Of a stretch of 64,000 bases of DNA, positions 33,301 to 43,680 are shown piece by piece (position 1 is the stretch's first letter; each line of letters opens with the position of its first letter). The stretch spans positions 42,849,409 through 42,913,408 of the forward strand of contig NC_084830.1 of assembly GCF_033115175.1 (NCBI RefSeq), written 5' to 3'. The notes below the pieces were generated by a model that was not told the origin of the DNA, searched no databases, and saw only the letters and a list, made by a program, of their open reading frames with translations. This stretch comes from Lepus europaeus. Taxonomy: Eukaryota; Chordata; Mammalia; Lagomorpha; Leporidae. The position numbers and the translations under genes are program-made.

Positions 33301-35545
33301 CAAGATAATTAACATATTTCTTTTTTTAAAAAATGTGTGTTTATTTACTTATTTGAAAGGCAGAGAGAGGGAGGGAGGTGAGGGAGGTAGAGGGAGAGGG
33401 AGAGAGAGGGAGAGGGATTCCATCCATTAGTTTGCTCCTTAAAATGACTGCAACACCCAGGGCTGGGCCAGGCCAAAGTCAGGAGCCAGGAACTCCATCA
33501 TCTGCTGCCTTCCCAAGCACATGAGCAGGAAGCTGATGGCAAGCAGAGCAGCTGGGACTGGAACAGGCACTGGGATACAGGATGCTGCTGTCACAAGCAG
33601 CGGCCTGACCTGCTGTACCACAGTGCCAGCTCCTAATAAGCACATTTCTTGACTGAATATTAGTAATGTATGAATGTAGGACAGGTGAGAGGTTTTTTTT
33701 TTTTTTTCTTTTTCCTTTTCAAATAGCAAAGCTGTTCAAGTGAATTAACACCAGGTTGTTTGCAAAAATAAGCCCAAGACATTGGGTTTCACCATCTAAG
33801 CAATGCCCTAGTTCTTCTGACATGTCCATAAGGTGAGAAACCTTCAAAGAATTCCATGATAGCCTGCAGTAAAGACTCCCCTCTTCTTAGACCCTGCTTT
33901 AAAACAGGGATTACAGACTGCTCTGTGGGCTAAATCCTGTCCATTGCCTGTGGGTTTTTAAAATAACACACTTCTGTTTTGAATTGACACGTGGCAGTTG
34001 TGCCTATTCATCAGGCACGTTGTGACAGTTCAGTACATGTGTATGCCCCTGGGATGGTTATTGTGTTTCTGTGTGTGTTAGGCGCACTCACCATCTCCTA
34101 CCAGCTGTGCTGAAGTACTTTCTTCATTGTTGTCAACCATGGTTATCCTACTGTGCTTTCTAGAACACTGGACGTTACTCCTCCCCTCCAGCTGTGCCCC
34201 TGCATCTGTTAACCATCCTTTCTCCATCCCTGGTCCTCCACACACTCCCCAGACCCTGGGAACCACTGCTCTGTGCTCCGCTTCTGTAAGGTTAACTCCT
34301 TAGCTTCCACGTGTAAGTGACATCATGCAGGAATTGTCCTTCTATACCTGACTTGCTTAATGTCCTCCAGTTCTATCCAGGTTGCTACAGACGACAAAAT
34401 GCCATTCTTTTTCATGACTGAATAGTATTCCACTGTGTGTATGTATATATACACCTATTTTTTTTATCCATTCATGTGTCAATGGTACCTAGGTTGGTGC
34501 CCTTTCTTGCCTAATTTGAATAGTGCAGCAGTAAACAGGCAAGCACAGAAATCTTTTTGATATCATCCATGTTTTTAAAGTAAATTTTATTGGAACACAT
34601 CCTCACTCCTTATTTTATGTTTTGTCTATAGCTGTTTTCTCTCTAACTGCAAAAGTTGAATAATGTAGCTATATGGCTTGAAAAATCCAGAACTCTTACC
34701 ATGTGGCCCTTTTTGGGAAAAGTTTGCTGAACCAAGCCTGGAAATAAATGGAGAAATACTGATCATGCAAACATAAAGCTAGAATTTATAGTTTTCATTT
34801 TTTAATTTTTATATTTCTTAGACTTTTTCATGCTCGGTGAGAAAATATTTTTGGCTTTGTTTTTCTAAAAAGGAATAGTCAAAAGAGAAAATTCTGGTGA
34901 TATAACATCGTTTCCACTTCAGTCTATGTGCACTGCAAAGCCATTCTGGAATGTTTTTGATGTTACGGTGTTGACTCTCGGCTTCTATCACAGGGGGCTG
35001 TGTTAAATGTGGAGGATGCTGCCACGCGGGCTCATCTTTTAAATCGCTCAGCTTTAAGATCAGTGCAAGCACAGGCTAGGACTCCCGGTTCTCAGAAAGA
35101 ACAAGTTCCAACATTATCTCCTTGGGGAGAAGTCTTGACACCCATAGCAAGCTCTTCCGTTGTTCACTCCAGTAGTAAGCAGGAGGAATATGTTAAGGTG
35201 AGTATTTGTCCTAAGTTATCAGAAGTAAACATTGACAGAAATAAAGTGACTCTACCTGTGAGCCCGGAGGATTTAGTGTGTGTGCTTTTACTGCAGGTTG
35301 CCAAAACACTTTTTATTGACGAAGCATTAAAACCTTGCCCACGGTGCCAGTCCCCTGCTAAGTACCAGCCGTATAAGAAAAGGGGACTGTGTAGCCGCAT
35401 GGCCTGTGGTTTTGACTTTTGTGTGTTGTGTCTGTGTGCTTATCATGGGTCTGAAGAATGTAGTAGAGGAACAACAAAGGCAAGAAATAGAAAAGACGCT
35501 GTCCCAGGAAGTGCCCAGAGTAAGCGGAATTTAAAACGCCTCTAA
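22865..35545 (+). CDS. FBXO43: FBXO43 (EMI2/ERP1), meiotic APC/C inhibitor, four coding exons
   Basis: Coding exons 22865-24330, 29157-29259, 34994-35197 and 35297-35545 join in frame to 2022 nt, or 673 residues (human is about 708). The family binds and inhibits the anaphase-promoting complex/cyclosome, keeping eggs arrested at metaphase II, and is needed in male meiosis. Visible features: a DSGFNS phosphodegron at 299-304; basic RRLSTLRE at 348-355, matching the RSK/PP2A-recruitment site; an F-box-like region around 404-510; an IBR-type zinc-binding region with C605, C608, C623, C628, C633, C636, H641 and C646; and the RL tail at 672-673 that docks on the APC/C. The start is the MSQRHSG methionine, conserved with human, 17 nt after the exon acceptor. 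Oddity: the first DSG degron of human is DSS here (residues 40-42). Identification is by remembered near-collinear human sequence. Confidence 0.97.
24369..24678 (-). mobile_element. C-SINE just after the FBXO43 large exon
   Basis: CCTTTTATC repeats at both edges. The G-run tail side is unusual. It lies 38 nt past the exon donor. Confidence 0.85.
24938..25270 (-). mobile_element. C-SINE
   Basis: Perfect 18-bp duplication CCTAAAAGTTGAACTTTA on both sides. Confidence 0.94.
25274..26014. other. FBXO43 intron 2, unique
   Basis: No repeat or conserved frame recognised. Confidence 0.4.
26015..26150 (-). repeat. MIR-like SINE fragment
   Basis: TTTTACAGGTGAAGAAACTAAGATTCAGAGAGGTTAAGTGAC region is typical of mammalian MIRs (shown here as a description of the 26060-26110 segment). 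Interrupted by the next C-SINE. Confidence 0.6.
26161..26500 (-). mobile_element. C-SINE inserted in the MIR-like repeat
   Basis: TTTTTTAAAGGTTTTATTTA to GTGCGCTGGCCCC. GAGCT repeats at the edges. Confidence 0.88.
26748..27129 (+). mobile_element. C-SINE with expanded pyrimidine tract
   Basis: A 17-bp duplication AAAATTAAAAATGTGGG at both ends. The internal CT segment has expanded to about 90 bp. Confidence 0.94.
26986..27080 (+). repeat. (CTCTCC)n/(CCTG)n polypyrimidine tract
   Basis: Nearly pure pyrimidine strand of CTCCTT, CTCCCT and CCTCCCTG units inside the SINE. Confidence 0.93.
27130..27700. other. FBXO43 intron 2, unique
   Basis: Nothing recognised. Confidence 0.4.
27701..27993 (-). 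mobile_element. C-SINE, old
   Basis: AAAATATTTATTTTTAAAAGG to GTTAACGCCCAGCCC. Confidence 0.82.
28129..28470 (+). mobile_element. C-SINE
   Basis: GGGCCAGAGCCATGACG start. AAAAATCTCTACAAG-like flanks. Confidence 0.86.
28639..28957 (+). mobile_element. C-SINE
   Basis: GGGGCCAGTATTGTAGTG start, TTAAATAAATTAATTAAAT tail. About 200 bp before FBXO43 exon 3. Confidence 0.87.
29157..29259 (+). CDS. FBXO43: FBXO43 exon 3
   Basis: A 103-nt exon between TTGTTTTAG and GAG/GTAATG. It encodes [17 protein letters not shown] and onward to TGSE, completing the F-box-like domain. Phase 2 in, phase 0 out. Confidence 0.95.
29560..29833 (-). mobile_element. C-SINE, old
   Basis: AAAAGTATTTATTTATTTGAG to GGACAAACGCC. 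Confidence 0.78.
29840..31806. other. FBXO43 intron 3, mostly unique
   Basis: About 2 kb without a C-SINE, the longest such run in this gene. 29920-30250 resembles an ancient repeat but could not be named. No exon-like splice pair with conserved coding was seen. Confidence 0.4.
31857..32164 (+). mobile_element. C-SINE, old, inside the inverted-repeat element
   Basis: AGGCAGGTGTTTGGAATGG start, (A)n end. Confidence 0.78.
32181..32461 (+). mobile_element. C-SINE, old, second insertion inside the same element
   Basis: GTTGGGCATTAGGCCTAG start. The CT segment and tail are degenerate. Confidence 0.72.
32895..33184 (-). mobile_element. C-SINE
   Basis: TTTTTTAAAGATTTATTTATTTG to CCACAGCACCAGCCC. 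Confidence 0.87.
33195..33325 (-). mobile_element. LINE-1 3' UTR fragment
   Basis: CTTTATTAAGGTATAATTGACA and AGATAATTAACATAT match the reverse of mammalian L1 3' UTRs. Confidence 0.6.
33326..33633 (-). mobile_element. C-SINE with (GGGA)n
   Basis: TTGAAAGGCAGAGAGAGGGAGG purine run, ends ACAGTGCCAGCTCC. Confidence 0.82.
33905..34738 (+). mobile_element. hAT-type DNA transposon remnant split by LINE-1
   Basis: The left part 33905-33966 (CTGTGGGCTAAATCCTGTCC) and right part 34571-34738 (AAATTTTATTGGAACACA ... AAAAGTTTGCTGAACC) match the familiar mammalian MER/hAT repeat. GTTTTTAAA is duplicated where the LINE-1 entered. Confidence 0.6.
33967..34570 (-). mobile_element. LINE-1 3' end fragment
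   Basis: Reverse of the L1 3' UTR and ORF2 end: CATGCAGGAATTGTCCTTCT, GTCCTCCAGTTCTATCCAGG, ACTGAATAGTATTCCACTGT. Confidence 0.75.
34994..35197 (+). CDS. FBXO43: FBXO43 exon 4
   Basis: A 204-nt exon between TCTATCACAG and AAG/GTGAGT. It begins [10 protein letters not shown] and ends KQEEYVK, both recognisable against human. Phase 0 at both ends. Confidence 0.95.
35297..35545 (+). CDS. FBXO43: FBXO43 exon 5 (zinc-binding region and RL tail)
   Basis: The acceptor TTTTACTGCAG ends at 35296. The exon encodes residues 592-673, starting [17 protein letters not shown]. It contains the whole C/H zinc-ligand set and ends SKRNLKRL before TAA. Confidence 0.96.
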   Translation, partial: VAKTLFIDEALKPCPRCQSPAKYQPYKKRGLCSRMACGFDFCVLCLCAYHGSEECSRGTTKARNRKDAVPGSAQSKRNLKRL

Positions 35546-35790
35546 AGAGACTAAGTGGACAAGAAGCACTCCCCACGATGCATTTCTCACTTGAAATTAT
35601 GACTATTTTAAACACATGCCAATCTTCCCATTAATAACAGATGATGATTTACTTCCTGTCTTGTATATATTCTAATCCATGTCATTGTATGTTTTAAATC
35701 GTTAAATTTTACAATTTTTTTATTTGACTATATCGTTTTTATTTATTTTAACATCTTGGTATTTTAAATAAAGACTTTCCAGTGTCGTCA
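35546..35790 (+). other. FBXO43: FBXO43 3' UTR with AATAAA
   Basis: AT-rich sequence after the stop, with a canonical AATAAA at 35767-35772. Cleavage is expected about 15-25 nt later. No stronger signal lies earlier. Confidence 0.75.
35767..35772 (+). terminator. FBXO43: FBXO43 poly(A) signal AATAAA
   Basis: First canonical hexamer after the FBXO43 stop codon, 222 nt downstream. Confidence 0.75.
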
Positions 35791-35799
35791 AATGTATGT

Positions 35800-37384
35800 A
35801 TTTCATTGTTTCATGTAACATGTTGAACTTGTGCATTTCATCATTATGTGCTGAAATGTGTTTCAATCATGAAAATGATATTCTAAATAACATTAAAAAT
35901 TTTGAGACCTTAACCTTATGGATTTGGGAGATGAATACTTGACTGAGATTAAGCATAAATAGAATGAATTCATAAGTCCTGTTAAAATCACTCCATAATT
36001 TCAATCCTTCTCTTCACATATTTGGGTAGACTCCTGGTTAAGTAAAATTTACTTAACACTGAAAACTAAGACGACACAAAAGGTAAACTATGTGGCACAT
36101 GTAGTTATTCCTAATGGGGGTCTTAGTTAATAAGAATAAGTCATACTTTCAAGTAAGTACTTCAAAAAATAAGTTATTTGTAGGAGACTCAGATGAAGTT
36201 CAGCTCTCCTGAGTTTTTCCATTATCTTTGCTTAATTTATAGCACAAAGCAGTATTATACATTTATAACAAAATTTTACTAAATATATCTAAAATTTAAT
36301 CTTTAACATTATAGATTCACATAAATTTACTTATTGTGGATTTTTTTTACTTTTATTTTAGCTCAAAATAAATGTTTTAAAGGAAGGAAATACACACTAT
36401 TATTTCTGAATGGAGGAGTGTTAAGATTTCAAAGGTTGCACTCAACATTCCACAAGGGGGCACCAAAGACTCATTTATGGTAGTTCTGGCTTTTCTTCAA
36501 AAAAGTAAATTTAGCTTGTATGTGTTTGACCTTGATGTGCTGCAACATCGCCAAAGAGGGGAAATGTTGCTTGACTTAATTTTTTAAGTGTATATGGGAT
36601 AAAGTTTTGCTAATAGCTATTACTCAGTGCTAATGAAAATACTCCATCTGGCTTGCAAGCATGTACCGTTTTCCCAGATGCCTTCTCACAGAACGCCCTG
36701 CAGGCAGGCCCTGGTTGGTACTTGGGCAATCTGTGTTTACTTGGCGGTGGCCCTGCGCTCCTGGCTGCCTCCTCGCGGGCTGCAGAGCCAGGTCAGTTGA
36801 AGGAGCCTTGGATTCGTGGCAGATGGGTTATGAATGGAGTCATCCTCCCACCAATGATTTCCCCTGGGCAATGCCATTCCTGCAGAGAGGTGACGCTCTG
36901 TTGAAGTTCTAGGCACAGCCTCCTGAGATCACTGTAACTGCCTCCTAGCTGGTTTCTTTGCTTCTCACTTCTCCCCGTTTGAATGTTTCCTAGAGATCCA
37001 TTGCCAGGCTCTTGGTACTACTATGCCGTTCTGACTGCAGTTGCTTCCAAAAAATATGGCGGGATTTAGGATCTCTTAATGGCCCTAGCAGTCTCTCTCA
37101 CCACTCCCCTCTGTGTGCTTTGTTACAGCCAAACTATTCTCCTTGCTGTTTTCTAAACTCCACATGGGATTTCTCCCACTTCCTTCCTCTCTTGCCATAT
37201 TAAAGTCCCACAAAATCTAGCTAATCTTGTTTGTTACCATGAATTATTTTCTGAACTCTCCAACAAGGCAAAATTTCCACCTTCTCTGGATCTTGTGTTT
37301 ATTTATACCTTTCTTATAGTATCTCTGGCAAGCCTTGGTTTGCATTAAATTCGTATCTTCCACCACGAAGCAAACTCCTAAAGG
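35800..37384. other. Intergenic, FBXO43 to RGS22, unique
   Basis: AT-rich, no gene or recognised repeat. Short frames near 36653-36912 have no coding support. Confidence 0.45.
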
Positions 37385-37398
37385 CAGAACGGTTTTCT

Positions 37399-37741
37399 TT
37401 TTTCCTTTTTTTTTTTTTTTTAAAGATTTGTTTATTTGTTTGACAGGCAGAGTTATAGAGAGGCAAAGGCAGAGAGAGAGAAGTCTTCCATCCTATTGTT
37501 CATTCCCCAAAATGGCCACAATGGCCGGAGCTGAGCCTATCCGAAGCCAGGACCCAGGAGCTTTATCCGGGTCTCCCACGTGGGTGCAGGGGTCCAAGGA
37601 CTTGGGTCATCTTCCTCTGCTTTCCCAGGCCATAGCAGAGAGCTGGATTGGAAGAGGAGCAGCCGGGATTCGAACGAGCGCCCATATGGAATGCTGGCCC
37701 TGAAGATGATGGCTTTACCTACTATGCCACGGTGCCGACCC
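37399..37741 (-). mobile_element. C-SINE
   Basis: CAGAACGGTTTTCT / CAGAACTGTTTTCT duplication. Confidence 0.92.
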
Positions 37742-37977
37742 CAGAACTGTTTTCTACTAGCTCCTGTAGCAGCACAGAGTCTTGGCACATGATATAATAT
37801 GCACAATGTGCACAAATGGCTGAAATCATTATTGATTGTCCCCATGAAAACACCTTCTTTGCCAATCTCAGTTTTATTTCCTTTTTCAGCTGGTGGCATA
37901 GGGACTTTCAATTACCCTTATCTATTTTTCAAAGAGCTAATGTGTGGGGGTGCGGGGACACCCCGCAACACACACCC

Positions 37978-38281
37978 CACCCCAGCACTGTGGTGTAGAA
38001 AATTAAGCCACCACCTGCAGTGCCAGCATGCCATATGGATGCCAGTTTGAGTCCTGGCTGCTCTACTTCCAATGTAGCTCCCTGCTAATGCACCTGGGAA
38101 AGCAGCAGAAGATGGCCCAAGTCCTTGGGCTCCTGCCACCCATGTGGGAGACTTGGAAGAAGCTCCTGGCTTCAGCCTGGCTCAGCCCTTGCCATTGCAG
38201 CCATCTGGGGAGTGAACCAACAGATGGAAGCTCACTCTCTCTCCCTTTCCTTCTCTATGTATCTCTGCCTTTCAAATAAAT
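37978..38281 (+). mobile_element. C-SINE
   Basis: CCCCAGCACTGTGGTGTAG start, TTTCAAATAAA end leading into a (TTTTG) array. Confidence 0.87.
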
Positions 38282-38321
38282 GTTTTGTTTTGTTTTGTTT
38301 TGTTTTGTTTTGTTTTGTTTT
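38282..38321 (+). repeat. (TTTTG)n microsatellite
   Basis: Eight pentamer units directly after a SINE tail. The T-rich strand follows a plus-strand SINE, so it is not a simple extension of its A tail. Confidence 0.95.
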
Positions 38322-38329
38322 TAAAAGCT

Positions 38330-39060
38330 AAAATGGGGGCATCACCCCACTCGTCTGCTCCCCTTTCCCTCCTCCACTCCTCCCTACCTCGGCCAATGCT
38401 GCTTCTCCCCATAATCACCTCTCTCTCTCTTTCCTCCTCAGCTGCTTCCCTGCTGCTTGCCCTTTGCGACTCTGCTCCCGGTCACAGGGGACATGCCCTC
38501 CCTCCCGCCTCTGGTGCAGGGCGGCAGCTGGAGGGAGCACCATTGCACGGTGTGGTCACAGCTTCATCAGAGCTTTTATGGTTTCCTTCCTGGCCAGCTC
38601 TGATGTTAGCCTAGGGCCTCAGCACTGAGCAAGTAGAAACCTTCCCTGTCATCTCTTCTAACCTTAGTCTGGGTTAAGTGCTCGCCTGAACGCTGGTGGA
38701 CAGAGGGCTCCTAGGTCAGCTTTTTATGTGTCTTTGTTGAAAATGAGGAGGTGTCACGAGTAGCCTTTTCTTCCTCTTCTCTGCTGCCACAGAAATGTAC
38801 ACAGCTGCCTCTCTCCTGTATTGATAGAGAGTATGCTTCACGCTCACGTTCAAGTTACTTGGTAAGGGCTCCTGAATTATTTCCAGAAGGGTATAGGCAT
38901 CCCAAGGGCTGTTCTTTCTTACCCGCTCTGAGGCTTCATAGTGTACTTAATCCTGCAGAGATGCTGTCAATGTCGACTGAAGGGCTGTGGAAACCCGCGA
39001 CAGTGACCGTAATTAAGATACCCACTGTCACTCCTGGCCAGGCAGGGAACTATGTACCTG
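38330..39060. other. Intergenic unique sequence
   Basis: No gene or repeat recognised. Short frames at 38285-39128 lack support. Confidence 0.4.
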
Positions 39061-39260
39061 GTAAATCTCATCTCTTTATATCAAGAGCAACCCTACAAGG
39101 GTGGTGTCATTACTATCTGCATTTTTAAAAATTTGTCAGATAAGGAAACTAAGAGCATAGCCGGGCTTAAAAATATGTTTATTCCACATTAGTGAACTTA
39201 GAGCCAGGGTTAAATGTTGGCTGTTGGACCCCAACTATTCTGTCTTGGCTCTCTACTCAA
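39060..39260 (-). repeat. MIR SINE fragment
   Basis: AAGAGCAACCCTACAAGG ... AGATAAGGAAACTAAGAGC matches the MIR core in reverse. Confidence 0.55.
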
Positions 39261-39526
39261 TACAGCCCTCATCTATATCAGCCCGACATTGCCACTGCAG
39301 CTTCCCACCTTGTTCGAGAATAAACCAAATTGCTGATTGTTTTGACCTCAGATAAGGAAAAAGGAAATTCATTGTATTGGGCTTTTTTCTTTTCTTTTTT
39401 TCTCTAATCACTGATAACTGATTAAAGAATTAAACATTGAGATCTTTTATTTTGACCCATCTAATGTTTCATAATTTTAATAATATATTCTTCATTTCTT
39501 CCTTAAATATGACTCATTTTTAAATT

Positions 39527-39836
39527 CTTTTAAAGACTTATTTATTTGAAAGGCAGAGTTAGAGAGAGAGGCAGAGAGAGATCTTCTGTCTTCTGGCTCA
39601 TTCCCCAAATTGCCACAGTGGCCCATGCTGGTACAGACCAAAGCGAGGGTCTAGAACTCCTCTGGGTCTCCAAGTGGGTACAGGGACCCAAGTACTTGAG
39701 TCATCTTCCGCTGCTTTCCCAGGAGCATTGGTAGGAAGCTGGATCAGAAGCAGCAGCCAGGACTTGAATCTGCACTCATATGGGATGCCTGTTTGCAGGC
39801 AGTGGGTTAACCCACTGTGCCACAACACTGACCCCT
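39527..39836 (-). mobile_element. C-SINE
   Basis: CTTTTAAAGACTTATTTATTTG to CAACACTGACCCC. Confidence 0.86.
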
Positions 39837-39984
39837 GGTTCATTCATTTAACACATAGTGAATATTTACTGCAGGGTGTCAGGCTTTTTGTAGGTGCTGG
39901 GGTTGAGGGATGGACCTCACAGATCAAAAACATCCTCTGAGGCTCAAATTTCTTTCTCTTTCTTCCTTTTCCTTTCTTTTCTTA

Positions 39985-40477
39985 CTTTCTCTCACCTAGA
40001 AGCCTTTTATATAAGATATACAAGCTTCACGTATTTCATATTACAGACTTAGGAACACAGTGATTCTTCCTACCCTACCCTCCCTCCCAACTGCACTTCC
40101 ACCATTTTTTCTCCTCCCTCTCCTATTCTCATTCTTATTTTTTTATAAAGATCTGTTTTCAGTTAAGTTTATACTCATAAGATTAGTTGTGCAGTAAGTA
40201 AAGTGTTCAACAAATAGTATGAAGGAAAAAAGAAAAACACTGTTCCGCAACAGTTGAGACAAGGGCTTTTCAAAATCATTGCATCAAAAAGTATCAATTT
40301 CACTTCTATTGATTGCCTTTTAGGTACTCTATTAGTTACCACAGATTGGGGAGAACATAGTATTTGGTTTATTTCACTAAGTATAATGGTTTACAGTTGC
40401 ATCCATTTTGTTGCAAATGACAGGATTTCATTTTTTAACCACTGTGTGATATTCCATAGTGTATATATATCTTAATT
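39985..40477 (-). mobile_element. Rabbit-type LINE-1 3' end
   Basis: CACGTATTTCATATTACAGAC, ACAGTGATTCTTCC and CCATTTTGTTGCAAATGACAGG in reverse of the lagomorph L1 3' UTR and ORF2 end. Fairly young. Confidence 0.75.
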
Positions 40478-40479
40478 TC

Positions 40480-40727
40480 TGTGACCAGTGGGTTAACACC
40501 CTGGCCTGAAGTGCCAGCATTCCATATGGATGCCAGTTCAAGACCCAGCTGCTCCAATTCCAATCCAGCTCTCTGCTGTGGCCTGGGAAAGCAGAAGAAG
40601 GTGGCCCAAGTCCTTGGGCCCCTGCACCCACATGGGAGACCCAGAGGAAGCTCCTGGGTCCTGGTTTTGGATTGGCACAGCTCCAACCATTGCGGCCAAT
40701 TGGGGAGTAAACCATCGGATAGAAGAC

Positions 40728-40759
<32 letters not shown>

Positions 40760-40812
40760 CTCCTCTCTCTGTGTAACTGTGACTTTCAAATAAATAAATA
40801 AATCTTTTTTAA
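40480..40812 (+). mobile_element. C-SINE, head-truncated, abutting LINE-1
   Basis: Begins inside the tRNA-like head (CCAGTGGGTTAACACC). (CT)n and CAAATAAATAAATAAATC tail. Confidence 0.87.
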
Positions 40813-40819
40813 AAATGGC

Positions 40820-42361
40820 CTAATGAATATATTGAACAAATTACCTTCTTTTTAAAATATTGAAAGGCAGAGTTATACATGCATACATACACACACACAC
40901 ACACACAGAGGAAGGGGTGGGGGAGAGAGTTATGAACTGTTAGGAGATAGAAAAAATGCTTGTTCCCAGTTAAATGTAATAAGGATGTGGGTAGCTGTTA
41001 TCTAAAATGGATAAGATACATAATTTAACAAAAAGGAGTGATAATGAATATCAAGAAGGGAATGGAAATAAACATATAAATTTGATGATGTGTGTTTCTA
41101 AATCTCCTTGCAACACATGCAGTTATAATCAGGATTGGAATGTGAAGGCTGGTATCAACCAACATTAGATGTTGAGTTACCATCCAGCTTCTAGGAAAAA
41201 CACCATAATGCACCGTCTTGTCAGACAGAATTCTATGTGTAAAATTTCAAAAAAGTTTCAGTATTTGCAGATCAAGAAAACTCAAAGGAGAAAAAACAGG
41301 CTATTTATTCAGAGGTTGCCATAGCAAAGGAGTCAACCCCATTGCTTAGGTTTCACAGAGATTCGAAGACAGGCAAGTTGAGTGAAAGCTTTAAAGTGGT
41401 AGTGGGAGGGGCTAGGAGGGCTTCAGGTGCATTCTGAGTAGAGGGTGTTAGCATGGGAAGCCGGAGGTGGGTTAAAGTACCTACTGGGCTTCCTGTATGA
41501 TTGGTTCAGGAACGGATTTGGCTTTCTCCAATCGCCCCTGGCTACATTTGGGAAGCAAGCAGCTACTGACCACACTGAACCTATTGTTGCCTAGCCTGTG
41601 GCTTGGCATCCATGGCTGGTTGCCTCAGAGGTTATGGGTCAGAGTCTTATTATTGTATGTGGCCTGGCCATTTTCTTATTGTATATTTAGACTTTCAGAC
41701 ATATATATCATTACTATAAAAATTGAACTCACACAATATGAGTTTCATCCTTTGGTACTATTCACGTTCATACTCAGAAAAGTATAAAATATGACTTCAG
41801 TTTGGACCCTACCACACAAAATCCATGGAAGAACTGGTATTTTTAAATCATGAAATGACAGATAAGATCCCTGAAAACATACTCTTGGTTGCCAGGAGAT
41901 ATGTATACAGACACATCCTAGCCAGTCTCTCTGGCAGTCCCTGGAAGATTCACTAAATCCCTACAACAGGCTACATAGCCCTAATGCCAATTAATCCTTG
42001 CAATTCATGAGGTCAGTCCTTTCTTGATGTTTTGGTGTGGGGCTCACATTTGGAACCATGTGGTTTTTGTCTATGTGTAGCAGCTTAACATGATGTCAAT
42101 TCTGTATTATCCCACAATTACACTGGCTTCTCATTATATCAAATCTTCAGCTTTTTTTTTTTTTTTTTTTTCTGGGGAGACTGTTTCAGATGCTCTGCAG
42201 GCCTCCCTAAGCTGAATTCTAAGTGTTTAAAAAAGTCATTTGGTAAAGTCATCCCAAACAAACCCTTCAAATTTGCTATGTGTCCTTAATGAGAAGAGAA
42301 TAAACAGACACTTAATTCTATTTATGTGGGTGTTTCCCATTAAATCCTTTGGTTGTAAACT
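40820..42361. other. Intergenic, mostly unrecognised
   Basis: A (CA)n run at about 40885-40907. The remainder, including a GC-moderate block at 41280-41690, was not matched to any family. Confidence 0.4.
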
Positions 42362-42575
42362 ATGAGGATACTCTGAAAAGTTTGTGGAAAATGTATTAAA
42401 AGATATTATACGAATTAAGCAGTAAAGTTCTTTTGGTGACAAAAATTTTGAAATCCATGAAAGAGTTTTTCATAGTATTCATTCTTCATTAATTTTTTGA
42501 AGATTATTTGTACAGATGGATTTCAAAAATGTTTTGCACCAAAATGAACTTATTCCATAAGTTGACTTTTCCATG
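42362..42575. mobile_element. Mariner-like inverted-repeat element, second copy
   Basis: GAGGATACTCTGAAAAGTTTG left arm. The right arm GGATTTCAAAAATGTTTTGCACC is in mirror relation. Diverged. Confidence 0.5.
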
Positions 42576-42974
42576 AGATTTTAAAATTATCTTTGTATTT
42601 TAATTTCAACAATGATAGAGATGGGTTGTGGAAAAAGTTCTTTTTGGGAAAACTGCCTAGGTTTTATTATGGGAGCAGACAGAAACCAAATATAATTGAT
42701 AAAAGTAAACAGAATCTAATCATCAGAGAGTTCAAATCCAAACCACAAAGAGACACTACTTCTTACCCCAAGGGATAGCTATAATGAAAAAGTCAGATGA
42801 TAAAAAGTCAGATGGTAAGTGTTGGCCAGCATGCGGGGAAGTCAGAGCCCTGGCTCACTGCTGCTGGGAAGGTAAAGCAGTGGAGCTGATTTGGAAAACA
42901 ATCTGTTTCTCAAAAAGGGTAAACATGGAGTTCCCATTTGACCCAGCAATTCTAATCCTACGTGGATACCTGCA

Positions 42975-43680
42975 TTAGTTGTGTTTTCATTACTTTAGCT
43001 AAAATACCTGAGAGGAACTACATAGGAAGAAATAATGGTTTACTTCAGCTCATAGTTCTGGAGGTTCACAGTCCAAGATTGGGCGGCCTCATTGTGTTAG
43101 GCATCTGGTGAGGGTGGAGATGGTAGAGGAATAATCGCATGGTGAGTTAGGAAACACTGGGAGACAGGAAGCATGATTGTCCTCCATGTCCATGCATCTC
43201 GCTTGATAAAGCCATCATGATCTGGTCATGGGGCACCATCATAGCAACTTTTTTTTTTTTTTTAAGATTTTATTTATTTATTTGAGAGGTAGAATTACAG
43301 ACAATAAGAGGGAGAGACAGAGAGAAAGGTCTTCCATCTGCTGGTTCACTGCCCAAATGGCTGTAATGGACAGAGGTGGGCCTATCTGAAGCAGAGAGCT
43401 GGATTGGAAGAGGAGCAGCCGGGACTAGAACTAGCACCCATATGGGATGCCAGCACCACAGGTGGAGAATTAACCTACAGTGCCACAACACCGGCCCCCA
43501 CCATAGCAACTTAATCTAACCCAATTACTACCCAAAAGCTCCACTTCCAGATAACATGTTTGGATCAAGACTCCACCCCTAATCCATCAACCACTAACAT
43601 CAACCTATTAACCATTAAAGCTCTACAAGAATTCAGGAAAACAAACCCTGTTCAAAGCATAACAATATCTAAGAGAAATG
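42975..43680 (-). mobile_element. MaLR-type solo LTR fossil inside LINE-1
   Basis: Reverse of MST/MLT-like LTRs, recognised from AATACCTGAGA and AGTTCTGGAGGTTCACAGTC, with a THE/MST-like far end near 43670. It has no internal genes and is an old broken relic. It contains a later C-SINE. Confidence 0.65.
43251..43498 (-). mobile_element. C-SINE inside the MaLR LTR
   Basis: CATAGCAACTT repeats at both edges. Head ends ACACCGGCCCC. Internally shortened. Confidence 0.88.

Noticed and set aside
35000-35545. Single continuous FBXO43 exon from 35000 to 35545
   Set aside because: The 35198-35296 part has strong donor and acceptor sites, and the human protein as remembered lacks those 33 residues. 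Treated as a possible retained intron only.
36653-36912. Two overlapping 83-codon frames in intergenic DNA
   Set aside because: Unique sequence without splice sites, family match or conservation evidence available.
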